From: Candidatus Brocadia sp.
Lineage (GTDB): Bacteria; Planctomycetota; Brocadiia; Brocadiales; Brocadiaceae
Assembly (NCBI GenBank): GCA_030837935.1
Contig: JAUQXU010000309.1
Coordinates: 1 to 6,595 of the forward strand
Direction of reading: 5' to 3'
DNA length: 6,595 bases
The notes beneath the pieces were generated by a model. The model made no database searches, had not been told where the DNA came from, and saw nothing but the letters and a program-made list of their open reading frames with translations. A program made the translations under genes and the position numbers. Shown piece after piece: positions 1 through 5,528 of the stretch; the stretch's first letter is position 1, and the number at the start of each line of letters is the position of its first letter.

Positions 1-18
1 CCACGATAGTATTCATTC

Positions 19-47
19 TTGACAAGTCTAATCATTCATTCTAAAAT
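19..47 (+). promoter_or_regulatory. Putative sigma70 promoter upstream of speDE
   Basis: A perfect -35 hexamer TTGACA (19-24) is followed after exactly 17 nt by TAAAAT (42-47), one mismatch from the -10 consensus. Transcription would start near 54 and run about 235 nt to the speD start with no convincing gene between. It is either the promoter of the speD-speE operon with a long leader, or of a small non-coding RNA. The match is seen in the sequence; the target gene is inferred. Confidence 0.45.
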
Positions 48-289
48 TCACACTTCGTTTTATGGCCATAATACCTTTGTCTTTCCTTACGACAATTTGT
101 TTTAAAATTTTTGTTTATTTTATATCGCAACGCAGCCGCAACCAAAATAAACCACCCCATTTCCCTTCCTTCGCAAGGAGGGGATAAAGGGGAGGTAAAT
201 AATTTACAAAAAAGAAGTTTTTATACAGGAATACTATAAATAATCGAAACGTTGTTTTTTTACACAATTTACCCTGGTAGGACTACATA
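48..289 (+). other. Non-coding leader region upstream of speD
   Basis: No credible gene is seen. A 41-codon ORF from the ATG at 62 runs through the repeat hairpin at 152-195 and has no recognisable features. The stretch is AT-rich with several T-runs. The ribosome-binding site for speD (TAGGA, 278-282) is at its end. Confidence 0.5.
152..195. repeat. C/T-rich - G/A-rich imperfect hairpin, repeat-like
   Basis: The arm at 152-171 (CC.CCCC...CCCTTCCTT) pairs with 175-195 (AAGGAGGGG...GGGGAGG) around the 3-nt loop CGC, giving about 18 pairs including one G:T, with a few mismatches and a bulge. The central part, CCCTTCCTT/AAGGAGGGG, is almost continuous. No T-run follows, so it is not a terminator for rightward transcription. 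It resembles dispersed palindromic repeats common in environmental bacterial genomes; multiplicity cannot be judged from this window. Confidence 0.5.
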
Positions 290-715
290 TTGGACACTTT
301 AGGCAGACATCTCATTCTGGAAACGTGGGGTTGTTGTAAGGATATTATTGACAATGTTGATGTTGTAAAAGGGATTTTAATTAAGGCTACCGAGTCTATA
401 AAGGCAACCTTGGTGAACGTAGTATGCCATAGATTTAGCCCCTATGGGGTTACCGGTGTTGCTATTCTTGCAGAATCGCATATCTCGGTGCATACCTGGC
501 CTGAATATGCATATGCCGCAGTTGACATATTCATCTGTGACAATACCATTAACCCGCAGGATGCCGCTTCTTTTATAGCACAAGCATTTCATGCAGAAGA
601 AATTTCCTTGTTAGAATTGAAGAGAGGAGATTTCTTATCTAAAAAAATACGGGCAGACAAACCGCCGGAAATGAATGAACATACCATGGATTCCCAATCT
701 TCAATTTATTTGTAG
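290..715 (+). CDS. speD: S-adenosylmethionine decarboxylase proenzyme (SpeD)
   Basis: SpeD decarboxylates S-adenosylmethionine in the cytoplasm, supplying the aminopropyl donor for spermidine-type polyamines. The 141-residue protein is of the short prokaryotic class. It carries the self-processing site L-A-E62-S63-H-I: cleavage before Ser63 creates the pyruvoyl cofactor. The catalytic residues expected of the family are His68 (in VHTWPEY, 67-73) and Cys83 (IFIC). HRFSPYGVTGV (47-57) is also typical. The start is TTG at 290, chosen because MDTLGRHL aligns directly with the usual N-terminus and TAGGA lies 7 nt upstream; no ATG fits. About 25 residues beyond the KRG end of the core (113-141) form a polar extension of no known role. 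The stop is 18 nt before the SpeE-like gene, so the two are almost certainly one operon acting consecutively. Confidence 0.96.
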   Translation: MDTLGRHLILETWGCCKDIIDNVDVVKGILIKATESIKATLVNVVCHRFSPYGVTGVAILAESHISVHTWPEYAYAAVDIFICDNTINPQDAASFIAQAFHAEEISLLELKRGDFLSKKIRADKPPEMNEHTMDSQSSIYL

Positions 716-733
716 AAACACCGGGAGCTCTTT

Positions 734-1705
734 ATGGAAAAAACACCGATAAGCTGGATAGACGATTATTTTAACAACTACGAGGTCCACAAGCATGCCT
801 TCAGGGATGTCGTATGCCAGGTACAGTCAAAGACTCAAAAAATCATAGTCGTTAATACTTATAATTACGGAAGATGTCTTATCCTTGATAACGAGTTTCA
901 GTCTGCAGAGATGGATGAATTTATTTACCATGAGGCGCTCGTGCATCCCTCCCTTATCTTGCATCCGGGCGCTGAAAGCGTACTTATTTTAGGTGGTGGA
1001 GAAGGGGCTACGTTGCGCGAGGCGCTTCGTTATCAGACGGTAAAAAAGGCCGTTATGGTTGACATTGACGGGGAAATGATCGCGTGTTCTAAAAAGTTTT
1101 TACCGTCATTTCACGCCGGCGCATTCGACGACAGTCGTGTGAAACTTGTTATTGAGGACGGGAGAAAATATCTGGAACGGATACAAGATCGCTTTGATGT
1201 GATTATTGTAGATGTAAATGACCCGTTAGAGGGTGGCCCATCATACATGCTTTTTACGATGGAGTTATATCAGATTATTGCAGAAAGATTGAAAAAGGAT
1301 GGAATAGTCATCGTACAGTCTGGCGCTGCCTCCATTTCTGAGAATGATGTATTCACGAGTATCTGTAATACGTTAAATAAAGTCTTTCCCCATGTATTCC
1401 CTTACGTTACCTATATTCCTTCTTATGCATTACCGTGGGGATTTTCTATGGCAACGCATAACCCGTCTAATCTTGATATTCCTGGTGAAGAAATTGATGC
1501 AAGGATCAATGCAAGGATCACCGGCAATCTTCGTTTTTATGATAGTATTACCCATCACTCCCTGTTTAATCTGCCAAAGTATTTACGGACAGACATTCAA
1601 AGGCAAAAACGCATAATACGGGACAAAGATCCACTAAAGGAACACTATCCTGGTATTTCCGTAGATGGAGGAGCAAAAGACCGTTCGTCCTACGGTTCAG
1701 CGTAA
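734..1705 (+). CDS. speE: Polyamine aminopropyltransferase (SpeE family, ACL5/thermospermine-like motifs)
   Basis: The enzyme transfers the aminopropyl group of decarboxylated SAM, made by the upstream SpeD, to an amine acceptor. It has 323 residues: an N-terminal beta domain (about 1-80) and a Rossmann-fold transferase domain. Motifs are Y65-H-E-A-L-V-H-P (65-72), the donor-binding GGGEGATLREAL (87-98), VDID (109-112), EDGRKYL (141-147) and the catalytic acidic loop D160-V-N-D163-P-L-E-G-G-P. The GGP form of that loop and the later IPSYA..WG (228-236) recall plant ACL5/thermospermine synthases and the Thermus enzyme more than putrescine-specific SpeE, which usually reads D-S/T-T-D-P-x-GP. 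The acceptor is therefore uncertain: putrescine, agmatine or spermidine. Ribosome-binding site GGGAG at 723-727 precedes the ATG by 6 nt. Its 3' end converges on ogt with 34 nt between. Confidence 0.93.
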   Translation: MEKTPISWIDDYFNNYEVHKHAFRDVVCQVQSKTQKIIVVNTYNYGRCLILDNEFQSAEMDEFIYHEALVHPSLILHPGAESVLILGGGEGATLREALRYQTVKKAVMVDIDGEMIACSKKFLPSFHAGAFDDSRVKLVIEDGRKYLERIQDRFDVIIVDVNDPLEGGPSYMLFTMELYQIIAERLKKDGIVIVQSGAASISENDVFTSICNTLNKVFPHVFPYVTYIPSYALPWGFSMATHNPSNLDIPGEEIDARINARITGNLRFYDSITHHSLFNLPKYLRTDIQRQKRIIRDKDPLKEHYPGISVDGGAKDRSSYGSA

Positions 1706-1739
1706 AACCCCTCATCGCTCATGGCTGAACGCCGACTGC

Positions 1740-2318
1740 TTACAAAAAACCACGGTCATTAACGGCATGGTATTCCATTTCCAATAACTGTTTTTTGACA
1801 TGAATTCCAAAGGCATATCCAGTTAGTGAACCATCAGAACCAATGACTCTGTGGCAGGGGATAACAGGAGGTAAAGGATTTTTATTATTTGCCATACCCA
1901 CGGCCCTTGCGGCCAGAGGATGTCCAATCTGTTCTGCAACCCACTTATATGACCGGCATTCCCCATAAGGGATCTCCATCAATTTTGCCCATACCTTTTT
2001 TTGAAACGGGGTTCCCCAGTCTAAGTCTAAAGGGAAATTGAAGTGTACCTGTTTGCCTCTAAAATATTCTTTTAAAACATCTATTTCAGATTTTAGAAGC
2101 AAATCGTCTCTTTTGATTTCTGTAAACGTGCCTTTTAGACTTTTCCCTGCATGTTTCAAACAGGGAAAAGGGTGAGGAAAATCCTCTTTACCGGTATGGG
2201 GAAATGAAATACGGCAAACCCCTTTAGCGTTTTTTGCGACGTACACGTGGCCTATCGATGTAGAAAAGCTGCCGAAATAAATTATTTCCTGATTATTTAT
2301 TAGAGCCTTTGTGTCCAA
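1740..2318 (-). CDS. ogt: Methylated-DNA-[protein]-cysteine S-methyltransferase (Ogt/MGMT)
   Basis: This suicide DNA-repair protein moves the alkyl group from O6-alkylguanine to its own cysteine. The 192-residue protein has an N-terminal ribonuclease-like domain (about 12-98) and the C-terminal DNA-binding methyltransferase domain (about 103-182). The C-terminal domain shows FQKKVWAKLMEIPYGE (105-120), the arginine-finger motif AARAVGMANNKNP (136-148) and the active site PVIPC155HRV. Length is normal for a single-function Ogt; there is no Ada domain. The start is TTG (2318): the N-terminal domain begins by residue 13 and no ATG is available. A purine-rich AAAGGA lies about 13 nt upstream. The start lies 26 nt inside the upstream membrane-protein gene, implying co-transcription and probable translational coupling. 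No SOS or Ada-type operator is recognisable. Confidence 0.95.
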   Translation of the reverse strand: MDTKALINNQEIIYFGSFSTSIGHVYVAKNAKGVCRISFPHTGKEDFPHPFPCLKHAGKSLKGTFTEIKRDDLLLKSEIDVLKEYFRGKQVHFNFPLDLDWGTPFQKKVWAKLMEIPYGECRSYKWVAEQIGHPLAARAVGMANNKNPLPPVIPCHRVIGSDGSLTGYAFGIHVKKQLLEMEYHAVNDRGFL

Positions 2319-3054
2319 ACGTCAACCTGTATCCTTTGATAAGACCCATTATCGTTAAAGTAATAAAAAGCAGGGTTGCAAGCACAGAGATTGTAAGGGT
2401 AGTGACTGCCCACAATTCTTTTAGAAAAAAACTCCACCCTCTGTATTTTAATAAATGTATACCAGCTTTCTCAAGGAAGAAGAAAATGAGTGAAATAATA
2501 CTAAATCCAAGGACAAGGTGCTTGATGTCCTGCTTGTGAGGTGCCATGGAAATTGTAAAAATAATGAGTGCCAACACAAAGAAGATGTGGTGGATATTTT
2601 CTATATCGAATTGGTTCTTGAAGGAATTCAAAGTGACCCATACGGTATCAAGCAGATGCTGTATTAAATCGAAAAATCCCTTGAATGTAAAATCGATTTC
2701 TTTGGGAAATGTATTGCTGAGATGCATGGGGCTAGAGAGCATCTTTGAGATAAAAGCAATGAAAAAGGCGCAGCCGAAAATAGGTGCTGCAGTAATGATG
2801 AAGTCAAAGAGAAAGGGAATCTTTGGTTTATCGTATTTAATTCCCGTACTATTGGATGTGAATAGATTTAGTTCTTTAATAGTTGTTCCTGTAATAAGAC
2901 ACAACAAGGCATGGCTGAGTTCGTGGACGATGGTACCGGGGAAGAGAAATCCCTGGATTATCTTGGTGTTGGCATGCTTTGTCCACAACCCAAAAGTCGC
3001 AAAACTGAGGAAAGTGACCAGGACAAGACCGATTGCTAATGAAAAGTATATCAT
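2293..3054 (-). CDS. M50-like integral membrane metallopeptidase
   Basis: The 253-residue protein is very hydrophobic, with about six likely membrane segments (near 2-22, 36-56, 83-104, 155-170, 178-196 and 213-240). A zinc-protease motif H44-E-L-S-H48 lies inside the second segment in the context FPGTIVHELSHALLCLITG, as in site-2-protease/M50-type intramembrane peptidases. A later S-M-A-P-H-K-Q-D176-I-K resembles the S-P-x-x-D-L-K motif of uncharacterised M50B-like proteins and could supply the third zinc ligand. The classical NPDG motif is not seen; APIFG (90-94) sits in a comparable place. Substrate is unknown. The ATG at 3054 is preceded in frame by a close stop (TAA). There is no Shine-Dalgarno sequence, but a promoter ends 11 nt upstream, suggesting a leaderless or near-leaderless message. 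Its 3' end overlaps ogt by 26 nt. Function beyond the metallopeptidase fold is inference. Confidence 0.75.
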   Translation of the reverse strand: MIYFSLAIGLVLVTFLSFATFGLWTKHANTKIIQGFLFPGTIVHELSHALLCLITGTTIKELNLFTSNSTGIKYDKPKIPFLFDFIITAAPIFGCAFFIAFISKMLSSPMHLSNTFPKEIDFTFKGFFDLIQHLLDTVWVTLNSFKNQFDIENIHHIFFVLALIIFTISMAPHKQDIKHLVLGFSIISLIFFFLEKAGIHLLKYRGWSFFLKELWAVTTLTISVLATLLFITLTIMGLIKGYRLTFGHKGSNK

Positions 3055-3065
3055 ATGTGTGAATT

Positions 3066-3094
3066 AGATTAGCAGAGGTCTTTGGGTATGTCAA
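3066..3094 (-). promoter_or_regulatory. Promoter of the M50-like/ogt pair
   Basis: On the minus strand TTGACA (3094-3089) is followed after 17 nt by TAATCT (3071-3066), with TG one base before the -10, an extended -10. Only 11 nt separate the -10 from the ATG at 3054, so the expected transcription start is about 5 nt before the ATG. The -35 is perfect; the -10 is weak but rescued by the TGn. Confidence 0.5.
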
Positions 3095-3230
3095 CCCGAA
3101 AAGCAATTTTAGAAACACAAGAAACCCCATTAACCCAAGAGTACGGTGAACGAACGGGCATCATAGCCGAAAACCATGTAGCTATAATTTAATTGTATAG
3201 GAATTTTCATTTTATTCATGAGGTTTTGCG

Positions 3231-3319
3231 GTAGGGTGGATTTAGCGAGAGCGAATCCACCTTTTCTGGAAATAGTATTGGTGGATTCGGCGTAAAAACC
3301 AACACCATAATCCACCCTT
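3231..3319. repeat. Double-hairpin repeat element (REP/MITE-like)
   Basis: Four copies of one 8-nt word occur in alternating orientation: GGTGGATT (3235-3242), AATCCACC (3254-3261), GGTGGATT (3280-3287), AATCCACC (3309-3316). They form two adjacent hairpins. The first is capped by GC-GAGA-GC (3245-3252). Alternatively the outer AGGGTGGATT (3233-3242) pairs with AATCCACCCT (3309-3318). This is the build of paired REP-like elements. An ORF crossing it (3130-3345, minus) looks like a by-product of the repeat. Confidence 0.75.
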
Positions 3320-3351
3320 ATAACTTGATCTGAACTTGTATGCAAAATTGC

Positions 3352-3380
3352 TTTGCAATCTGGAACATGGAATATATAAT
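3352..3380 (+). promoter_or_regulatory. Promoter of tRNA-Ala
   Basis: A perfect -10 TATAAT (3375-3380) lies 14 nt before the tRNA 5' end, with TTTGCA (3352-3357) at a 17-nt spacing, or TTGCAA (3353-3358) at 16 nt, as a moderate -35. Position and spacing fit transcription starting at about 3387, a few nucleotides upstream of the mature 5' end. Confidence 0.6.
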
Positions 3381-3394
3381 ATTTATGTTTATGT

Positions 3395-3471
<77 letters not shown>

Positions 3472-3488
3472 TTTTTTTAAAACACAAG

Positions 3489-3537
3489 GTTATCCACTTT
3501 GCTTCAGCATTTTCCGTAGAAAACAGGATAACTTTTT
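3489..3537 (+). terminator. Possible terminator / structured RNA after tRNA-Ala
   Basis: GTTATCC (3489-3495) pairs with GGATAAC (3526-3532), which is followed at once by TTTTT (3533-3537). Inside are two small hairpins, TGCT/AGCA (3500-3509) and TTTTC/GAAAA (3510-3523, loop CGTA), so the whole could form a three-way junction. A stem ending in a T-run suits termination of the tRNA transcript. The large interior is unusual for a plain intrinsic terminator, and a separate T7 run already sits at 3473-3479. Confidence 0.4.
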
Positions 3538-3549
3538 ATGTACTATTCA

Positions 3550-3667
3550 GCCACAGTCACAAAGGCGCAAAGGAAAAGATAGGAGCGTAGACAGTTAACA
3601 GCCGGCCTTAAGCCACACTGTAAACTGTTTACTATAGTATTTCTTTGTGCCTTTGCGTCTTCGTGGC
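3550..3667. repeat. MITE-like imperfect palindrome
   Basis: The left arm 3550-3576 (GCCAC...CACAAAGGCGCAAAGG) is imperfectly complementary to the right arm 3640-3667 (TTTCTTTGTGCC...GTGGC). Inside, GTAGACAGTTAACAG (3587-3601) pairs at 13 of 15 positions with CTGTAAACTGTTTAC (3618-3632). The whole 118 bp can fold as one long broken hairpin. It carries no protein. It ends 23 nt before the epimerase start, so it occupies that gene's upstream region. Confidence 0.65.
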
Positions 3668-3690
3668 TTTTTTATTTGGAGAGATAAAAC

Positions 3691-4590
3691 ATGAAAATTG
3701 CCATAACGGGTCTGACTGGTTTTTTGGGTCATTATATAGCAAAAAAACTCTTTGAGCGGGATGTCCAAATCCAGGCCCTTATACGGAACACCAGCAACAC
3801 CTTACATCTTCAGGATTATCAGAAAAAGATCACCTTTATACAGGGCGATATGACCGATAAAGAGACCTTGAAGAAGTTTGTGCAAGGCGCGGATGTGGTC
3901 ATCCACATGGCCAATGAAAGGGATGGTGCTACTTTTCATGAAGCAGCCAATAAGGACATTAAACGGTTTGTGGAGGCCAATCTCTTAGGAAGTATAGAAT
4001 TATTGGACGCCTCGAAGCAAGCAGGTATCAAACAATTCATCTTTATTAGCTCCTGTGCGGTATATGGGCACATTTTTCCGCATATCAAACTGGATGAATT
4101 ACATCCCCTCATACCCGATTCAAATTATGGCGCTTATAAGGCATCAATAGAGGCATTTTGTCATGCATATTTTATGTCAAAGTCCTTTGATACAGCCATC
4201 TTCCGGCCCGTAGGTATCTATGGTATAAACCCACATCTGGCCCATTCTGCCTGGTATAATATCGTAAAAGACATTAAACACGGAATAAATGTAGAGGTTT
4301 CAGGAGGCGGGAAGGTTGTGCATGTGGAAGATGTGGCCCAGGCCGTAGATTTGGCGATTGGCAATAAAGAGGCCTCAGGAAAGATTTATAACCTGGTAGA
4401 TTTTTATGTAGATAATATGACCGTAGCAGGTATAGCAAGAGAACTTTGTGGTTCCAGATCCATCATCTGTGGTACCCCCAAGCAACCTATCCATACTATT
4501 GATAACACTCAATCTAAGGCATTAGGTGTACGTTATGCAGGCATGGAGGGTTTAAAAGGATATATTCAAGAGTTGATTAACCGTGTTTAG
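3691..4590 (+). CDS. NAD(P)-dependent epimerase/dehydratase (extended SDR)
   Basis: The 299-residue soluble protein has the extended short-chain dehydrogenase fold. The N-terminal dinucleotide-binding motif is ITGLTGFLGHYIAKKL (5-20, TGxxGxxG type). GDMTD follows at 52-56, then the SSCAVYG strand with Ser120/Ser121, the catalytic pair Y146-G-A-Y-K150 and FRPVGIYG (171-178). GGGKVVHVEDVAQAV (205-219) matches the substrate-domain signature of nucleotide-sugar epimerases. The family interconverts or reduces sugar nucleotides and related substrates; the exact substrate cannot be told and no sugar genes flank it. The start ATG has GGAGAG (3678-3683) 7 nt upstream. It appears monocistronic: upstream is a repeat, downstream a convergent gene. 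The length is slightly short but complete. Confidence 0.9.
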   Translation: MKIAITGLTGFLGHYIAKKLFERDVQIQALIRNTSNTLHLQDYQKKITFIQGDMTDKETLKKFVQGADVVIHMANERDGATFHEAANKDIKRFVEANLLGSIELLDASKQAGIKQFIFISSCAVYGHIFPHIKLDELHPLIPDSNYGAYKASIEAFCHAYFMSKSFDTAIFRPVGIYGINPHLAHSAWYNIVKDIKHGINVEVSGGGKVVHVEDVAQAVDLAIGNKEASGKIYNLVDFYVDNMTVAGIARELCGSRSIICGTPKQPIHTIDNTQSKALGVRYAGMEGLKGYIQELINRV

Positions 4591-4683
4591 TGTTTCGCTT
4601 TTATTTTATATAAATTACGTGTCTACATATATGCGGATTTTCTTCATGATTGTTTTATCTTATCATCTTCAGCGTTCAATTGC

Positions 4684-4751
4684 TGATAACGTTTCTGGTA
4701 TAAAAGAAGCCCGAGTGGGTTTAAAAGACAGTCTTTTGTGCCATGTTAGGT
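4684..4751 (-). other. attC-like recombination site of a putative integron cassette
   Basis: Read on the minus strand, 16 nt after the nuclease-like gene's stop lies ACCTAAC (4751-4745), matching the integron R'' consensus RYYYAAC. GGCACAAAAG follows after AT, then a hairpin, then CTTTTATACC, a 6-nt spacer and GTTATCA (4690-4684). On the plus strand GGTATAAAAG (4697-4706) and CTTTTGTGCC (4733-4742) pair fully over 10 positions with two G:T wobbles. The opposite strand would have C:A mismatches, so the fold favours the strand opposite the gene, as in attC. An inner stem AAGCCC/GGGTTT (4707-4722) stacks on it. The R' box keeps only GTTA; the rest could be host sequence after insertion at G|TT. 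The spacers are unequal (6 and 2 nt), which is atypical. Confidence 0.45.
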
Positions 4752-4767
4752 TTAGTGGCCACTCTCC

Positions 4768-5442
4768 TTATAATCCTATTTGTTTTACGTCAATAAATAC
4801 TTCGGCTATGTATTTTGATAACTTGTGCGCACTCGCACCGAGATACCTTTTCATTACCGTCAGTGCCGCATTCCATTCCTTAATGCTTTTTGGTCCCGAC
4901 ACGCTATCGTCTCCAGTGAAATATACAAAGACTAAATAAGCAGGTAAGTTATTCAGTGTCCTTAAAAAATACAGATGTGCCAACCGGTTAGTATATTGAT
5001 AAAACGTGCCACTCCAATCAGCTTTATTATTCATTTTGAGGTATTTTTTGGCGGCATCGAGAGACTTTTTTATCAGCTCAAGAGCTTTCCCCGTTGCCTT
5101 AGTTTCCGGAGAAATGATTTCCTCTATATTAGCTTTAGCCTCCACAAGAAAAACTTCATTTTCCCTTCCTCTACCAAGAGCGTCCCATTGAGGGCCTCTT
5201 TTAGGCCAGAAATCATTTAATGAAGTTTTCAGATTTTGAACACCCAATTTTGCGATAAATCCGTTATCTCGATATTCTGAATACTCATCGTCTTTCAATG
5301 GGGAAACCCAATCTATTCTGTCCGACTTTATCCTGATGTGTTCTTTAATCTTTCTCGTAAAAAAGTCCGGGAATCGGTTCACTAGAACTTGAATATCTCG
5401 CAGACTTCCACGTCCATCCGAAACTTGAGGATATCTATCCAT
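4768..5442 (-). CDS. Uncharacterised protein with PD-(D/E)XK nuclease-like signature
   Basis: The 224-residue soluble protein has no family name that I can recall. The central segment WPKRGPQWD87ALGR...EVFLVE101AKA shows the Asp-x(n)-Glu-x-Lys core of PD-(D/E)XK nuclease folds: Asp87, Glu101 and Lys103, with hydrophobic strand EVFLVEAKA just before helix-rich sequence. Later conserved-looking stretches are YQYTNRLAHLYFL (148-160) and AYLVFVYFTGDD (168-179). I recall similar hypothetical proteins with the WP-RGPQWDALGR and VEAKA blocks, but not a tested function. The ATG has AAGG 7 nt upstream and an in-frame stop close behind it. It stands alone, convergent with the epimerase gene, and is bracketed by integron-like sites. 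A role in DNA cleavage or defence is possible but inferred from the motif only. Confidence 0.75.
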   Translation of the reverse strand: MDRYPQVSDGRGSLRDIQVLVNRFPDFFTRKIKEHIRIKSDRIDWVSPLKDDEYSEYRDNGFIAKLGVQNLKTSLNDFWPKRGPQWDALGRGRENEVFLVEAKANIEEIISPETKATGKALELIKKSLDAAKKYLKMNNKADWSGTFYQYTNRLAHLYFLRTLNNLPAYLVFVYFTGDDSVSGPKSIKEWNAALTVMKRYLGASAHKLSKYIAEVFIDVKQIGL

Positions 5443-5469
5443 TTCTATACCTTAATGAGTTGCCATTGC

Positions 5470-5476
5470 GCCTAAC
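5470..5476 (-). other. Cassette 5' boundary (GTTAGGC core)
   Basis: On the minus strand GTTAGGC matches the integron R' consensus GTTRRRY and lies 27 nt upstream of the nuclease-like gene's ATG, the usual place for a cassette's leading edge. With a G|TT crossover the cassette would span 4690-5475. Its complement GCCTAAC pairs with GTTAGGT (4745-4751) over all seven positions, allowing one terminal G:T. Confidence 0.4.
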
Positions 5477-5483
5477 ATCGTTC

Positions 5484-5514
5484 AACTTGTTCATAAACGA
5501 ACAAGTTCGTTTAT
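5484..5514. promoter_or_regulatory. Overlapping palindromes, operator-like
   Basis: AACTTGTTC (5484-5492) pairs with GAACAAGTT (5499-5507). Overlapping this, ATAAACGAAC (5493-5502) pairs perfectly with GTTCGTTTAT (5505-5514) around AA. Two mutually exclusive perfect dyads share the GAAC half. This suits a dimeric regulator's operator or a switching hairpin upstream of the minus-strand nuclease-like gene. The GAAC-N2-GTTC spacing does not match a LexA box (N4). Confidence 0.45.
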
Positions 5515-5528
5515 ACTTCCAAATTGAC

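Noticed and set aside
62..187. 41-codon ORF upstream of speD
   Set aside because: No ribosome-binding site, and its second half translates the palindromic repeat.
1693..1734. Inverted repeat GTTCAGC/GCTGAAC between speE and ogt as a terminator
   Set aside because: Only 7 bp with a 22-nt loop and no T-run on either side; it also includes the last codons of speE.
2546..3067. 173-codon plus-strand ORF
   Set aside because: Antisense to the M50-like gene, whose HExxH motif and membrane segments make the minus strand the real one; no family features on the plus strand.
3130..3345. 71-codon minus-strand ORF
   Set aside because: Consists largely of the double-hairpin repeat; a by-product of that element.
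4583..4939. 118-codon plus-strand ORF after the epimerase
   Set aside because: Runs antisense into the nuclease-like gene and through the attC-like hairpin; no recognisable protein features.
5493..5514. LexA/SOS box
   Set aside because: GAAC and GTTC halves are 2 nt apart, whereas the Gram-positive-type LexA box has 4 nt between them.
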